Positions 17,337-25,782 of a DNA stretch of 64,000 nt are shown here, piece by piece. Numbering within the stretch: the stretch's first letter is position 1; each line of letters opens with the position of its first letter. Made by a program: the position numbers and the translations under genes. This DNA comes from Hymenobacter wooponensis (lineage in GTDB: Bacteria > Bacteroidota > Bacteroidia > Cytophagales > Hymenobacteraceae): positions 1,302,001 through 1,366,000 of the forward strand of contig NZ_SRKZ01000001.1 of NCBI RefSeq assembly GCF_004745865.1, read 5' to 3'. The notes beneath the pieces were generated by a model. The model did not search any database, was not told the DNA's origin, and worked only from the letters and a program-made list of their open reading frames with translations.

Positions 17337-19583
17337 ATGGATACTACCCCCACTCCCAAGAACAACATCGGCAAGCCCATGAACCGGGTGGATGGCCGGC
17401 TCAAGGTTACGGGTGCGGCCCTCTACTCCGCCGAATACAACCTGCCCAACATGAGCTATGCCGTGCTCGTGGGTAGCACCATTGCCAAGGGCCGCATCAA
17501 GAGCATTGATGCCCGCGCCGCCGAGCGGGCTCCCGGCGTGCTGGCCGTTATCTCCCATTTCAACTCGCCCAAAGTCCCGGGGTTCGTTCCCACTGGCAAA
17601 GACCCCTCGCAGCCCCAGACCGTAGGCGGCCGCCTAAAGGTGTTTCACGACGACCTGGTTCGCTTCAACGACCAGCCGATTGCGGTAGTGGTGGCCGATA
17701 CCTTGGAACGCGCCCGCTACGCCGCTCGCCTGGTAAAAGCCCAGTACGACCAGGACAAGCACATAACCGACATGACGGTGGGCGTGCAGCAGGCCTTCGT
17801 GCCTACTCAGGCGAAGAAAAACCCAAAATCAGGAGTGGCCGATTACGTGCGCGGCACCGCCGACGCTTACAAAACGGGGGCGGTGAAGCTCGAATCGGAG
17901 TACGTTATCCCGACGGAAGTGCACCACCCCATGGAGCTGCAATCCATCATTGCGCATTGGGAAGCCCCTGACCGCCTGACGCTTTACGATAAAACGCAGG
18001 GCACCATGGCTACGCGGCGCGACTTCGCCAAAGAGTGGGGCCTGCCCGAAGAGAATGTGAAGGTTATTGCCACTTTCGTGGGAGGTGCCTTCGGCAATGC
18101 CCTGCACAGCTGGCCCCACGAGTCGGCCGCCATCATTGCGGCGCACAAGGTGAACCGGCCGGTGAAGCTCGTGCTTACCCGCGAGCAAATGACCACCATG
18201 GTGGGCTACCGCCCGCATACCTGGCAGAAAGTGGGCATGAGCGCTACCCCTGACGGGAAAATCACGGCTATTACCCACGAAGCGGTGGGGCAGACCTCCA
18301 GCTACGAGGAGTTCACGGAATCGACGGTGCAGCAAACCCGCATGATGTACCAGTCGCCGAACGTTAATACCCGCTACCGCATTGCCGCTCTCGACGTGAG
18401 CACGCCCATCTGGATGCGCGGCCCAGGGGAGGCCACAGGCGCGTTTGCCTTAGAGTCGGCGATGGATGAAATGGCCTACCAGCTCAACATCGACCCGATG
18501 GAATTCCGGCTGCGCAACTACACCGACAAGGACCCCGAAAACGGCAAGCCGTGGTCGAGCAAGTTCTTGAAGGAGTGCTACCAGATGGGCGCCGAGCGCG
18601 TGGGCTGGAACAAGCGCCAGCTGAAGCCCGGCAGCCTGCGCGATGGTGACTGGCTGGTAGGCTACGGCATGGGCGTGGGCACCTTCGGGGCACACCGCGG
18701 CTCCTCGAAGGCCAACATCCGGCTGCTGCCCAACGGCACGGTACTGCTGCAAAGCGCCGTGACGGATATTGGGCCTGGCACTGGCACGGCCATGACGCAG
18801 ATTGCCGCCGACACGCTAGGCCTGTCGCCGGACAAAATTAGGTTTGAGTGGGGCAACTCTGACTTTGCGCAGGCCCCCACCCAAGGGGGCTCGGCCATTG
18901 TAAATACGGTGGGCCCCGCCGTGCAGGAAGCCTGTTTGGCGCTGAAAGAGAAGCTACGCACCATGGCGGCCACCGGCAATACGGCCTTTGCTTCGGCTAA
19001 GAAGGAAGACGTGGTGTTTGCCGATAGCCACATCAGCTTGAACGGCAACCCCGGCGCCCGCGCCAGCTTCGCCGATCTGCTGAAGCAGACCGATGGGGGC
19101 TTCGTTACCGTGGAGTCGAAGCCCGAGGGCGACAACCAGAAAAACTACTCCATGTACTCGTTCTCAGTGCATTTTGCCGAGGTGCGGGTACATCAGCTGA
19201 CCGGCGAGGTGCGCGTGAGCAAGCTGGTTTCCTGCGCCGATGCAGGCACCATCGTGAACGAGAAAACCGCCGGCAACCAGATGAAGGGCGGCGCCGTGGG
19301 CGGTATTGGCATGGCCCTCACCGAGCACGCCGCCATCGACGACCGGTTCGGCCGCTACGTCACCAAGGACCTCGCCGAATACCACGTACCCGTGCACGCC
19401 GACGCGCCCGACGTGCAAGTGGCCTTCGTGAACCAGCCCGACCCCTACGTGAATTCCCTCGGCACGAAAGGCATCGGCGAAATTGCCATCATTGGCGTAG
19501 CCCCTGCCATTGCCAACGCGGTGTTCAACGCCACCGGCAAGCGCGTGCGGGAGCTACCCATCACGCCAGACAAGCTCATCTAA
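17337..19583 (+). CDS. Molybdopterin-binding subunit, copy 2
   Basis: 748 residues from ATG 17337; the frame is open further upstream but overlaps the previous gene. It has the same architecture as copy 1: MNRVDGRLKVTGAALYSAEYN hammerhead start, FVGGAFGNA, RGPGEATG and catalytic Glu E715 in KGIGEIAI. It is collinear along its whole length with copy 1 but well diverged, so this is an old duplication. Both copies keep all the residues that can be checked, so two alternative large subunits could share one 2Fe-2S/FAD pair, or form a mixed complex. It is the last gene of the operon. Confidence 0.93.
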   Translation: MDTTPTPKNNIGKPMNRVDGRLKVTGAALYSAEYNLPNMSYAVLVGSTIAKGRIKSIDARAAERAPGVLAVISHFNSPKVPGFVPTGKDPSQPQTVGGRLKVFHDDLVRFNDQPIAVVVADTLERARYAARLVKAQYDQDKHITDMTVGVQQAFVPTQAKKNPKSGVADYVRGTADAYKTGAVKLESEYVIPTEVHHPMELQSIIAHWEAPDRLTLYDKTQGTMATRRDFAKEWGLPEENVKVIATFVGGAFGNALHSWPHESAAIIAAHKVNRPVKLVLTREQMTTMVGYRPHTWQKVGMSATPDGKITAITHEAVGQTSSYEEFTESTVQQTRMMYQSPNVNTRYRIAALDVSTPIWMRGPGEATGAFALESAMDEMAYQLNIDPMEFRLRNYTDKDPENGKPWSSKFLKECYQMGAERVGWNKRQLKPGSLRDGDWLVGYGMGVGTFGAHRGSSKANIRLLPNGTVLLQSAVTDIGPGTGTAMTQIAADTLGLSPDKIRFEWGNSDFAQAPTQGGSAIVNTVGPAVQEACLALKEKLRTMAATGNTAFASAKKEDVVFADSHISLNGNPGARASFADLLKQTDGGFVTVESKPEGDNQKNYSMYSFSVHFAEVRVHQLTGEVRVSKLVSCADAGTIVNEKTAGNQMKGGAVGGIGMALTEHAAIDDRFGRYVTKDLAEYHVPVHADAPDVQVAFVNQPDPYVNSLGTKGIGEIAIIGVAPAIANAVFNATGKRVRELPITPDKLI

Positions 19584-19680
19584 GTGGCCTAGGCCACTCT
19601 TCACTAGCCAGTTGATTGGCAATCTTACTGTGGCTGCCGCCGATAGAAATCTGTCAGCGGCAGCCATCTTGTTGTATAAG

Positions 19681-19866
19681 TAACTCAAGTAGTGGAGTCC
19701 AGCTACAACTAGTTCCCCTCCTCAGATGAGGAGGGGCTAGGGGTGGTTGACTAGCCTAGAACGATAACTAGCTCTAGTTTTTAGTTCTAACCTTTCAACC
19801 ACCCCTAGCCCCTCCTCATCTGAGGAGGGGGAACTAGTTTTAACTATGCTCCACTACTTAGGTTAA
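19681..19866. repeat. MITE-like near-perfect inverted repeat, about 185 bases (family A)
   Basis: The outer ends TAACTCAAGTAGTGGAG (19681) and CTCCACTACTTAGGTTA (to 19866) pair with two mismatches. Inside, each arm has the CCCCTCCTCA/TGAGGAGGGG local hairpin and CTAGGGGTGGTTGA. The arms flank a ~38-base centre with GTTCTA motifs. There is no open frame, and no clear target-site duplication. A half copy is at 61286-61323. It fills most of the 408-base gap between the oxidoreductase operon and the esterase; nothing else is seen in that gap. Confidence 0.85.
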
Positions 19867-19991
19867 GAAGGCTGCTGGGTGGTGCTAGCTGCCACTATTC
19901 TGTCTGGCGTCAGTCTAGTACTGCCGCGTTGTATACCTTCCTTTTGCCATGGTTACTACTCACTTCATGATCCTTACTGCGTAACTCAGAG

Positions 19992-21086
19992 ATGTTAGCT
20001 CAACTACCTACGCGCGGCCTCGCGCCTTCTCTGAAATCGGTGCTGTTGCTCGCGCTTTGCTGGCTGCTTGCTCTTCCGCTCACGGCCCAAACCGCCTCCG
20101 CTCCCGCAACCGGGCGCGTGGTGGTCAAGACCCTTGACTCCAAGCTGCTGCGTGGCAACCCCGGCGGCGAAAATCCGCGCCGCCGCGTGAGCGTGTACTT
20201 GCCGGCCGACTATGAAACGCATCCGCAACGGCGCTACCCGGTGGTGTACTACCTGCACGGCTTTACCTGGAACGACAGCCTGATCTTCAATCAGGATGGC
20301 ATGAAGGCCCTGCTGGATCAAGCCATTGCCGACCGCCAGATCCGGCCCTTCATTTTGGTGGTTCCCAACGAGCAAACGCGCTTTGGGGGTAGCTGGTACG
20401 TTAACTCTGCCACCAATGGCCCCTGGGCCGACTTTACCGCCCGGGAGCTGGTGGAGTTCATCGACAAGAATTTCCGGACGCTGGCCCGCCCCGGCAGCCG
20501 CGGCCTGGCTGGGCACTCCATGGGAGGCGGTGGCACCATTCGGCTGGCCATGCAATTTCCTGGTACTTGGGCAGCGGCTTATGCCCTGAGCCCCGCCTTT
20601 TTGGGGGCACACCCCAGCTATCTGCCAGGCCCTGGCCTACCCATTGCGTTGCGGGCCAAGAGCTTTGCCGATGTGCAGGGCAGCCATGTGGCCTTGGCTA
20701 CCGTATCCCTCTCCCGGGCCTTATCGGCAGCTCCCAAAAATCAGCCGTTTGGGGCCGAGTTGCCCGGCTCATTGGGCCCCGACAGTGTAGCTCGCCGCGA
20801 TGCAGTGCTAGGCCGCTGGGTGGGTTCTACCCCTATCGCGCAGCTCCCAACCCGCATTGCGGCGCTGCGCCAGCTGCGGGCACTAGCCTTCGACTGGGGT
20901 GCCCAGGATGAGGTGCGCCATATCCCGCCTACCTGCTACACATTTAGCTCCTGGCTCAATAGCTTTGGCTTGCGGCACACGGCTCAGGAATATGAGGGCA
21001 CCCACGGCAGCCGCATTATGGGCCGTACGGGCCGCATCTACCAGCAAGTGCTACCGTTTTTTAACACGCACCTTGATTTTGAGTAG
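19992..21086 (+). CDS. Secreted esterase (esterase D / PF00756 family)
   Basis: 364 residues. The signal peptide is within residues 1-37 (VLLLALCWLLALPLTAQT, cleavage near TAQ). The alpha/beta-hydrolase domain begins SVYLPADYE and YPVVYYLHGF. The nucleophile is S176 in GHSMGGGG. Downstream FDWGAQDE supplies the acid region and YEGTHGSR the catalytic His. PF00756 members cleave carboxyl esters such as feruloyl, acetyl or siderophore esters; the substrate here is unknown. It stands alone; the next gene starts 65 bases later on the same strand. Confidence 0.9.
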   Translation: MLAQLPTRGLAPSLKSVLLLALCWLLALPLTAQTASAPATGRVVVKTLDSKLLRGNPGGENPRRRVSVYLPADYETHPQRRYPVVYYLHGFTWNDSLIFNQDGMKALLDQAIADRQIRPFILVVPNEQTRFGGSWYVNSATNGPWADFTARELVEFIDKNFRTLARPGSRGLAGHSMGGGGTIRLAMQFPGTWAAAYALSPAFLGAHPSYLPGPGLPIALRAKSFADVQGSHVALATVSLSRALSAAPKNQPFGAELPGSLGPDSVARRDAVLGRWVGSTPIAQLPTRIAALRQLRALAFDWGAQDEVRHIPPTCYTFSSWLNSFGLRHTAQEYEGTHGSRIMGRTGRIYQQVLPFFNTHLDFE

Positions 21087-21151
21087 TAACCTATGGGCTA
21101 TTCAAAGAGTAGGTAGCAAATCCTCTTCCCTACTTCCCACCTTCTCTACCT

Positions 21152-21745
21152 ATGGATACTATCCGCTCCTTCTCCGCCGACTCTGAAGACGCCTTGTGGC
21201 AACAAGTAGCCGCTGATATGGCCCGCGAGGCCAACCTGTTTGAATACACGGCCGACCTGCACCAAGAGGGCTACACCGTCCGGCTGGAGCTTGACATTGA
21301 TTTAGGCGGCGGATTCGAGGGCGGATTCGAGACAACCACTTTCACGGCCCCGGTACCCACTCACGTAGAGCTACGGTTTGCCCTGCATGAGCAGGACTGG
21401 ATTCATGAAATCGGCAAGCTACTAGGCCTAACGGATGTGCAATTAGGCTACCCCGAACTGGACCCCGCTTATATTATTACTACCAACGACCCCGCCGCCC
21501 TGCAAGGCCTCCTCTCCGACCCTGTGCTCCGCGAAACCCTGCAGAAATATCAAGAGCTACGCCTGTCGCTGGCCCCCACTCACCACGACAACGTTGATGA
21601 GCTGTTTCTCACGCTCACCAAAGAGCAAGCCATCACCGATCCGCAGCAGCTCCAGGAAATTTATCATCTGATGCTTTCCCTCCTGCAGCAACTTTCGCCC
21701 GCGGCACCGGTGGCACCAGCTACCTCATTGAGAACAAACGCCTAG
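21152..21745 (+). CDS. Hypothetical protein, 197 residues
   Basis: No recognised family. It is acidic and lacks a signal peptide or membrane span. It begins MDTIRSFSADSEDALWQQVA. The middle holds a two-strand LELDIDLGGGFEGGFETTTF stretch, and the C-terminal half is helical and Leu/Gln-rich (QELRLSLAPTHHD, EIYHLMLSLLQQL). The codon use and the GCC-TAG stop in a GGCCTAG heptamer match the neighbours. It follows the esterase on the same strand and may be cotranscribed, but shared function is not evident. Probably a real cytosolic protein. Confidence 0.7.
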   Translation: MDTIRSFSADSEDALWQQVAADMAREANLFEYTADLHQEGYTVRLELDIDLGGGFEGGFETTTFTAPVPTHVELRFALHEQDWIHEIGKLLGLTDVQLGYPELDPAYIITTNDPAALQGLLSDPVLRETLQKYQELRLSLAPTHHDNVDELFLTLTKEQAITDPQQLQEIYHLMLSLLQQLSPAAPVAPATSLRTNA

Positions 21746-21842
21746 GCCACTATCGGTTACTGGGTGGCAGCTCCTACTGTTTTACAGCTTAGTGCTAGCT
21801 TCCCTTTTCATCTAACTAGGGAAACTGGCTCTAATAAATGAG

Positions 21843-21890
21843 TAAGAGGTCTGAGTAGTCCAGCGCCAGCCGGACAACTCAGACCTCTTA
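21843..21890. terminator. Possible bidirectional terminator
   Basis: TAAGAGGTCTGAGTAGTCC and GGACAACTCAGACCTCTTA pair over 19 bases with one mismatch around a 10-base loop. It lies between the unknown gene at 21152 (plus) and the convergent small membrane gene at 21908 (minus). There is no strong T run. Confidence 0.55.
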
Positions 21891-21907
21891 GCTGTTTCTA
21901 GGCCACT

Positions 21908-22048
21908 TTACTTGCCAGGAATGATGCCTATCCAGTGCAGCACCCACCCTAGCATATATACTATTGGGATGATGAGCCCGTAAGCCCACCAGGGTAAATT
22001 ACTCAGGCGTTGGCCTAACCCAACATAGCGTCTTGGTCTCGTTTCCAT
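21908..22048 (-). CDS. Small membrane protein, 46 residues
   Basis: Starts METRPRRYVG at ATG 22048; a longer form of 62 residues from 22096 is possible. One clear hydrophobic span (WWAYGLIIPIVYMLGWVLHW) follows a basic N-terminal part, so it would be a single-pass inner-membrane peptide. No family recognised. Support is modest: length, start and composition only. Confidence 0.45.
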   Translation of the reverse strand: METRPRRYVGLGQRLSNLPWWAYGLIIPIVYMLGWVLHWIGIIPGK

Positions 22049-22163
22049 GGCTGTATTTGGTGTAAAGCATTGTGTATCTGAATATAGGCAATACATTCAC
22101 CAAAAACAATATACTCCTGCAGCCTAGCCATTTATACGTCGGACTCCCTGTGTGGTGCTCCCG

Positions 22164-22550
22164 CTACAACACTAGTTGGGTGTGCAAACGAGCCAATGTT
22201 TCCTCGGCATCTTCGCACATGCCGGGGTGCACGGGGGAGGTTTGCACAATGGTGCTGCGCGTGGCCGTAAGCCACCGGAACCGCGAGGCCAGGGGCAGCT
22301 GCCCAATGGGGCCGCCCTCTTTGCGGCCCCTGCAAATTCGCTCGAAGGAGCGTAGGCGCTCCGTTAGTTCCGCTAGGTCTAGCTCATTGCCGGCAAAAGC
22401 GCGCAGTCGGGCTTCCGGCACCTCAAACCGGGCCTGCAAAAAGCCCTGGGAGGAGCAGTACAGGATTACGCCGACGTTGAGAAACTCCTCGCGCTCTACG
22501 CGTGGCACCACGCGCAGCACGGCGTATTCATACAAGTGCTTTTCGGGCAT
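22164..22550 (-). CDS. DUF3037 domain protein
   Basis: 128 residues from ATG 22550 (MPEKHLYEYAV); a start at 22568 adds six residues. The whole protein is DUF3037 (PF11236): YAVLRVVPRVEREEFLNVGVI, ILYCSSQGFLQARFE, and a helical C-terminal half with LDLAELTERLRSFERIC. Biochemical role unknown. Its start overlaps the end of the HipA-like kinase gene by 23 bases, a pairing I recall from many genomes. It is the second gene of the pair. Confidence 0.9.
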   Translation of the reverse strand: MPEKHLYEYAVLRVVPRVEREEFLNVGVILYCSSQGFLQARFEVPEARLRAFAGNELDLAELTERLRSFERICRGRKEGGPIGQLPLASRFRWLTATRSTIVQTSPVHPGMCEDAEETLARLHTQLVL

Positions 22551-23319
22551 TTTCGGCTTCCTGAACAAAGGTTTCGGAGGCGGCCAGACGCGTCGTCAGG
22601 AACCGCACATAATTCTCCCGCTGTACTTCGGCATCTACCTCAGGCTCGGTCAGCCACTCGGCCGGTACCAGCGCCAGAATAGCCCGAATGACGTCGGGCG
22701 TCAGGCGGGAGTGGCCTAGCGCATCGGCGGCAGCCAGCTCTTTGGCTTGGGGCAGCAGCACGTGGTCTTTCACCTGCGGAAATGGGCGGGGCTTGGGCTC
22801 GGCCCAGCCGGGGCCGGCGTGGTGCACGTACAGCGCCGCGCCGTGGTCAATCAGCCACAGCTCTTTGTGCCACATCAGCAGGTTGGTGTTGCGGGCCGTG
22901 CGGTCTACGTTCATTGTGAGGCAGTCGAGCCACACAATGAGAGATGCCATGGTAGGCTCGATGGTGTTCACCAGGGGGTCGAAGGTGCTGGCGCCGGAGA
23001 GGTAGTGCAGGGCCAAGTTAAGGCCGGTGCTGAAGCGCAGCAGGTCCTGAATTTCCTCGTCGGGCTCGGTGCGGCCAAAGGCCTCGTCGAGCTGGCAAAA
23101 TACTAGCTCTGGCACCCGTAGGCCTAGGGCGCGGGCCATTTCGCCCACCACCAGCTCGGCAATCAGGGCCTTCACGCCCTGACCGGCGCCCCGGAATTTC
23201 ACCACGTACATAAACCCATCGTCGGCCTCCACAAGGGCCGGCAAGGAGCCTCCTTCGCGCAACGGGGTAACGTAGCGCGTTACATCAACGGTTCTCAAGG
23301 AAAGGGAACTAGCCTGCAT
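22528..23319 (-). CDS. HipA-like kinase
   Basis: 263 residues from ATG 23319 (MQASSLSLRTVD); the frame stays open upstream but without family resemblance. Kinase-fold features: MYVVKFRG (ATP lysine), the helix GVKALIAELVVGEMARALGL, the catalytic loop CLTMNVDRTARNTN (Asp and Asn as in the HipA NxDRxxxN pattern), and LWLIDHGAAL (metal-binding Asp, DFG-like). It is shorter than E. coli HipA and lacks the HipA N-terminal subdomain. No HipB-like repressor is nearby; DUF3037 overlaps the 3' end instead. The target, if it is a Ser/Thr kinase, is unknown. Confidence 0.85.
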   Translation of the reverse strand: MQASSLSLRTVDVTRYVTPLREGGSLPALVEADDGFMYVVKFRGAGQGVKALIAELVVGEMARALGLRVPELVFCQLDEAFGRTEPDEEIQDLLRFSTGLNLALHYLSGASTFDPLVNTIEPTMASLIVWLDCLTMNVDRTARNTNLLMWHKELWLIDHGAALYVHHAGPGWAEPKPRPFPQVKDHVLLPQAKELAAADALGHSRLTPDVIRAILALVPAEWLTEPEVDAEVQRENYVRFLTTRLAASETFVQEAENARKALV

Positions 23320-23532
23320 AGAGCTCGAACAAGAAAGGATAGGCCGCACAAAGGACGGACAATTCTGGAAGTTTCCGGTGGCGCCTTGCGTACAGTTAGC
23401 CAAGGCCACCATGCATCTGCTTACGGGAAAACCACCCGTGCAGCGGCCACTGCTAGTGTAACCATGTGGCCAGCTGTTAGTACAACCCAATACCAAGCAC
23501 TGACCTAGCCTTCCACACGCCTCTTCTTTTAT

Positions 23533-24486
23533 ATGCCTTACATCGTCACGCTTACCCTAAACCCTACCGTTGATAAGAGCACTACCACCGGTCAGATCAT
23601 CCCAGACCACAAGCTGCGGTGTGCTCCGCCCAAGTTTGAGCCCGGCGGAGGCGGCATCAACGTCTCGCGGGCGCTTAAGCGGCTGGGGACTGAATCGGTA
23701 GCGGTGTTCCCGGTAGGCGGCCCCGCTGGCCTGTTGCTACAAGAACTCCTGAGCCAGGAAGATATTCTGCAGCAGCCGGTGGTAACCGTTGGCCGGACCC
23801 GCGAAAACTTCATTGTGGTAGATGCTTCTACGGGCCATCAATACCGCTTCGGGATGCCGGGCACCGAGCTGGCTGAGACAGAGCAACAGCAGGTGCTCAC
23901 AGCCCTCAAGAGCTTGCCCGGCAATCCTGATTTTTTGGTAATCAGCGGCAGCATACCGCCCGGCGTAGAGCCAGAATTTCTGGTAAAAATTGTGCAGGCG
24001 GCTAAAGCCCGTGGCGTGAAAGTGGTAGTTGATACCTCCGGCCCCGCGTTGTACCGGCTGCTGGAGGAAGGGGTGTACCTGGCCAAGCCTAATGTGGGCG
24101 AGCTGAGCCGCATGGCCAACATTGATGAGCTCGACAACGAAGCTGTAGCCCAAACAGCCCACGCCTTAGTACGGGATGGCAAATGCGAAATTGTGGTGAC
24201 GTCTTTGGGGCCCCAGGGAGCTTGCGTAGTTACCAAAGACCTTGTTGACCACGTACCAGCACCCGCCGTGAAGAAGCGCAGTACCGTAGGCGCCGGCGAC
24301 AGTATGGTGGCCGGCTTGGTATATGGGCTTTCCACGGGCCTTTCCGTACGCGAAACAGTACGCCTAGGCATAGCCTGTGGTACGGCTGCTACCATGAACC
24401 CCGGTACTGAGTTATTCCGGAAAGACGATGTAGACCGGCTCTACCACTGGCTGCTGCAGAATACTATGCTGTCCTCGGCAGCCTAA
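23533..24486 (+). CDS. pfkB: 6-phosphofructokinase II-type (PfkB family) sugar kinase
   Basis: 317 residues, PfkB length. The start VTLTLNPTVDKSTTTG and the FEPGGGGINVSRALKRLG block match E. coli PfkB rather than ribokinase or FruK. The C-terminal PfkB signature is TVGAGDSMVAG, with catalytic base D256. It phosphorylates fructose 6-phosphate (PfkB) or a close sugar phosphate with ATP in the cytosol. It is divergent from the HipA-like gene and followed by a palindrome. The exact substrate is not certain, since 1-phosphofructokinases and tagatose kinases share the fold. Confidence 0.88.
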   Translation: MPYIVTLTLNPTVDKSTTTGQIIPDHKLRCAPPKFEPGGGGINVSRALKRLGTESVAVFPVGGPAGLLLQELLSQEDILQQPVVTVGRTRENFIVVDASTGHQYRFGMPGTELAETEQQQVLTALKSLPGNPDFLVISGSIPPGVEPEFLVKIVQAAKARGVKVVVDTSGPALYRLLEEGVYLAKPNVGELSRMANIDELDNEAVAQTAHALVRDGKCEIVVTSLGPQGACVVTKDLVDHVPAPAVKKRSTVGAGDSMVAGLVYGLSTGLSVRETVRLGIACGTAATMNPGTELFRKDDVDRLYHWLLQNTMLSSAA

Positions 24487-24536
24487 TGGCTACGTCCATA
24501 CTGAGCAACAGCAGAAATAGACCAAGCTGAAAGGCA

Positions 24537-24581
24537 CTGATAATAAGCCGGTTTTTACAAGCTAATCCGGCTTATTATCAG
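24537..24581. terminator. Palindrome after pfkB, probable terminator
   Basis: CTGATAATAAGCCGG and CCGGCTTATTATCAG are perfect 15-base arms around a 15-base T-rich loop. It lacks a terminal T run, so an operator for the SDR gene 42 bases downstream is the alternative. Confidence 0.5.
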
Positions 24582-24622
24582 TAAATTAAGGATACACCCC
24601 CTTCACCTTAAGCCTATCAGCC

Positions 24623-25414
24623 ATGAACGAACAAACCGCCCTGATTACCGGTGCCTCCAGCGGCATCGGGTTGGAGTTGGCTCGTTGCTTCGCGCGCGAC
24701 GATTACCGCGTCGTGCTTGTGGCCCGCCACCTCGATGAGTTGCAGGAAGCCGCCCGCCTGCTCCACCAGGAGTTCATGGGCGTTGACATTCTGCTGCTGC
24801 CCTTCGACCTGAGCCTCCCCGATGCGCCCGCGCAGCTCTACGCCGAAACCACGCAGCGCGGACTTCGGATTGATGTGCTGGTGAATGATGCCGGCTTCGG
24901 CGAAACTGGCTACTTCACCGACACCGACATGGAAACAGAGCTTCACATGATTCAGGTGAATGCCACTTCCCTAGTACATCTCACTAAGCTTTACCTGCGC
25001 GAGATGGTGGCGCGTAACGAGGGGCGCATCCTGCAGGTAGGGTCGGTGGCCTCCTTCTCTCCCAGTCCCTGCCAGGCGGTGTACGCCGCAACCAAGGCCT
25101 TTGTGCTCAGCTTTGCTGAAGCCGTGCAGCACGAGCTCAAACAGCAGAAGTCGGCCGTGACTATGACCATTCTCTGCCCCCCACCTACTGATACCAACTT
25201 CTTCCGCACTGCCCACGCTGAGCATACCCGCGCGGCGGCTCATACGGCCTCAGCCCGCGCCGTGGCTGAAGAAGGCTATGATGCCTTGATGGATGGCGCG
25301 GCCCGCTGCTTACCCACACTGGGGGCCAAGGTCAACTTTTTCTCCAGCCTGGTTCTCCCCGACTCAGTGCTGGCCACGCTCATGAATACTCAGTTGCACG
25401 CTACGGCCAAGTAG
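24623..25414 (+). CDS. SDR family oxidoreductase
   Basis: 263 residues. Classical short-chain dehydrogenase motifs: TGASSGIG at ~9-16 for NADP(H), LVNDAGFGE in the core, and the catalytic Y154/K158 in YAATK. The C-terminal part resembles the YqjQ/DltE-like group of SDRs acting on lipids or polyols; the substrate is unknown. No membrane span. It is followed by a strong terminator, and the flanking palindrome at 24537 isolates it as a single-gene unit. Confidence 0.92.
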   Translation: MNEQTALITGASSGIGLELARCFARDDYRVVLVARHLDELQEAARLLHQEFMGVDILLLPFDLSLPDAPAQLYAETTQRGLRIDVLVNDAGFGETGYFTDTDMETELHMIQVNATSLVHLTKLYLREMVARNEGRILQVGSVASFSPSPCQAVYAATKAFVLSFAEAVQHELKQQKSAVTMTILCPPPTDTNFFRTAHAEHTRAAAHTASARAVAEEGYDALMDGAARCLPTLGAKVNFFSSLVLPDSVLATLMNTQLHATAK

Positions 25415-25435
25415 CTACCTCTCCCACTTTCCCCT

Positions 25436-25476
25436 AACGCCTCCCCGCCTTGTGGCGGAGGGGCGTTCTTGTTTTT
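25436..25476 (+). terminator. Terminator after the SDR gene
   Basis: ACGCCTCCCCGCC and GGCGGAGGGGCGT pair around TTGT and are followed by TCTTGTTTTT. Confidence 0.85.
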
Positions 25477-25571
25477 GAAAGTCTTCAGTTGGGTAGGTTA
25501 GGGTTACCTATCCACCCAGCGTATCTATCCTTGGTGGGGTGCGTACCTCTAGGCCAGACGTAGTTGTTACC

Positions 25572-25688
25572 ATGCCCCACACTCCACAAAAACCTGAGTT
25601 GCCCACTTGGGTATTCCTGCTGTTGCGCTTCGGCTCTCTTGCGCTGGTAATGGCCTTGGCGTGGTACCTGGTGCGCTGCCAGTCATAG
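25572..25688 (+). CDS. Small single-span membrane protein, 38 residues
   Basis: ATG 25572 begins MPHTPQKPELPTWVF, followed by a hydrophobic span of about 22 residues and the basic tail VRCQS before TAG. The hydrophilic-span-basic layout suggests a small inner-membrane peptide. It lies in a 368-base gap between the SDR terminator and the DUF3891 gene. No family recognised; support rests on layout and length only. Confidence 0.45.
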   Translation: MPHTPQKPELPTWVFLLLRFGSLALVMALAWYLVRCQS

Positions 25689-25782
25689 GAGCCGCCCAGG
25701 TTTAGCCCTGCACTGGCCTAGCAGTGGCCACTACTGCTGCTAGGCCAGTTGGCTTTCTTGCCTCTACTGTTTCAGCCCTGCC

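Noticed and set aside
19681..19866. Insertion sequence
   Set aside because: No transposase frame within or beside it; a MITE-like or REP-like repeat is the most that can be said.
23320..23496. N-terminal extension of the HipA-like kinase
   Set aside because: The extra residues are Cys/Ser-rich and do not resemble a kinase; the ATG at 23319 gives a sensible start.
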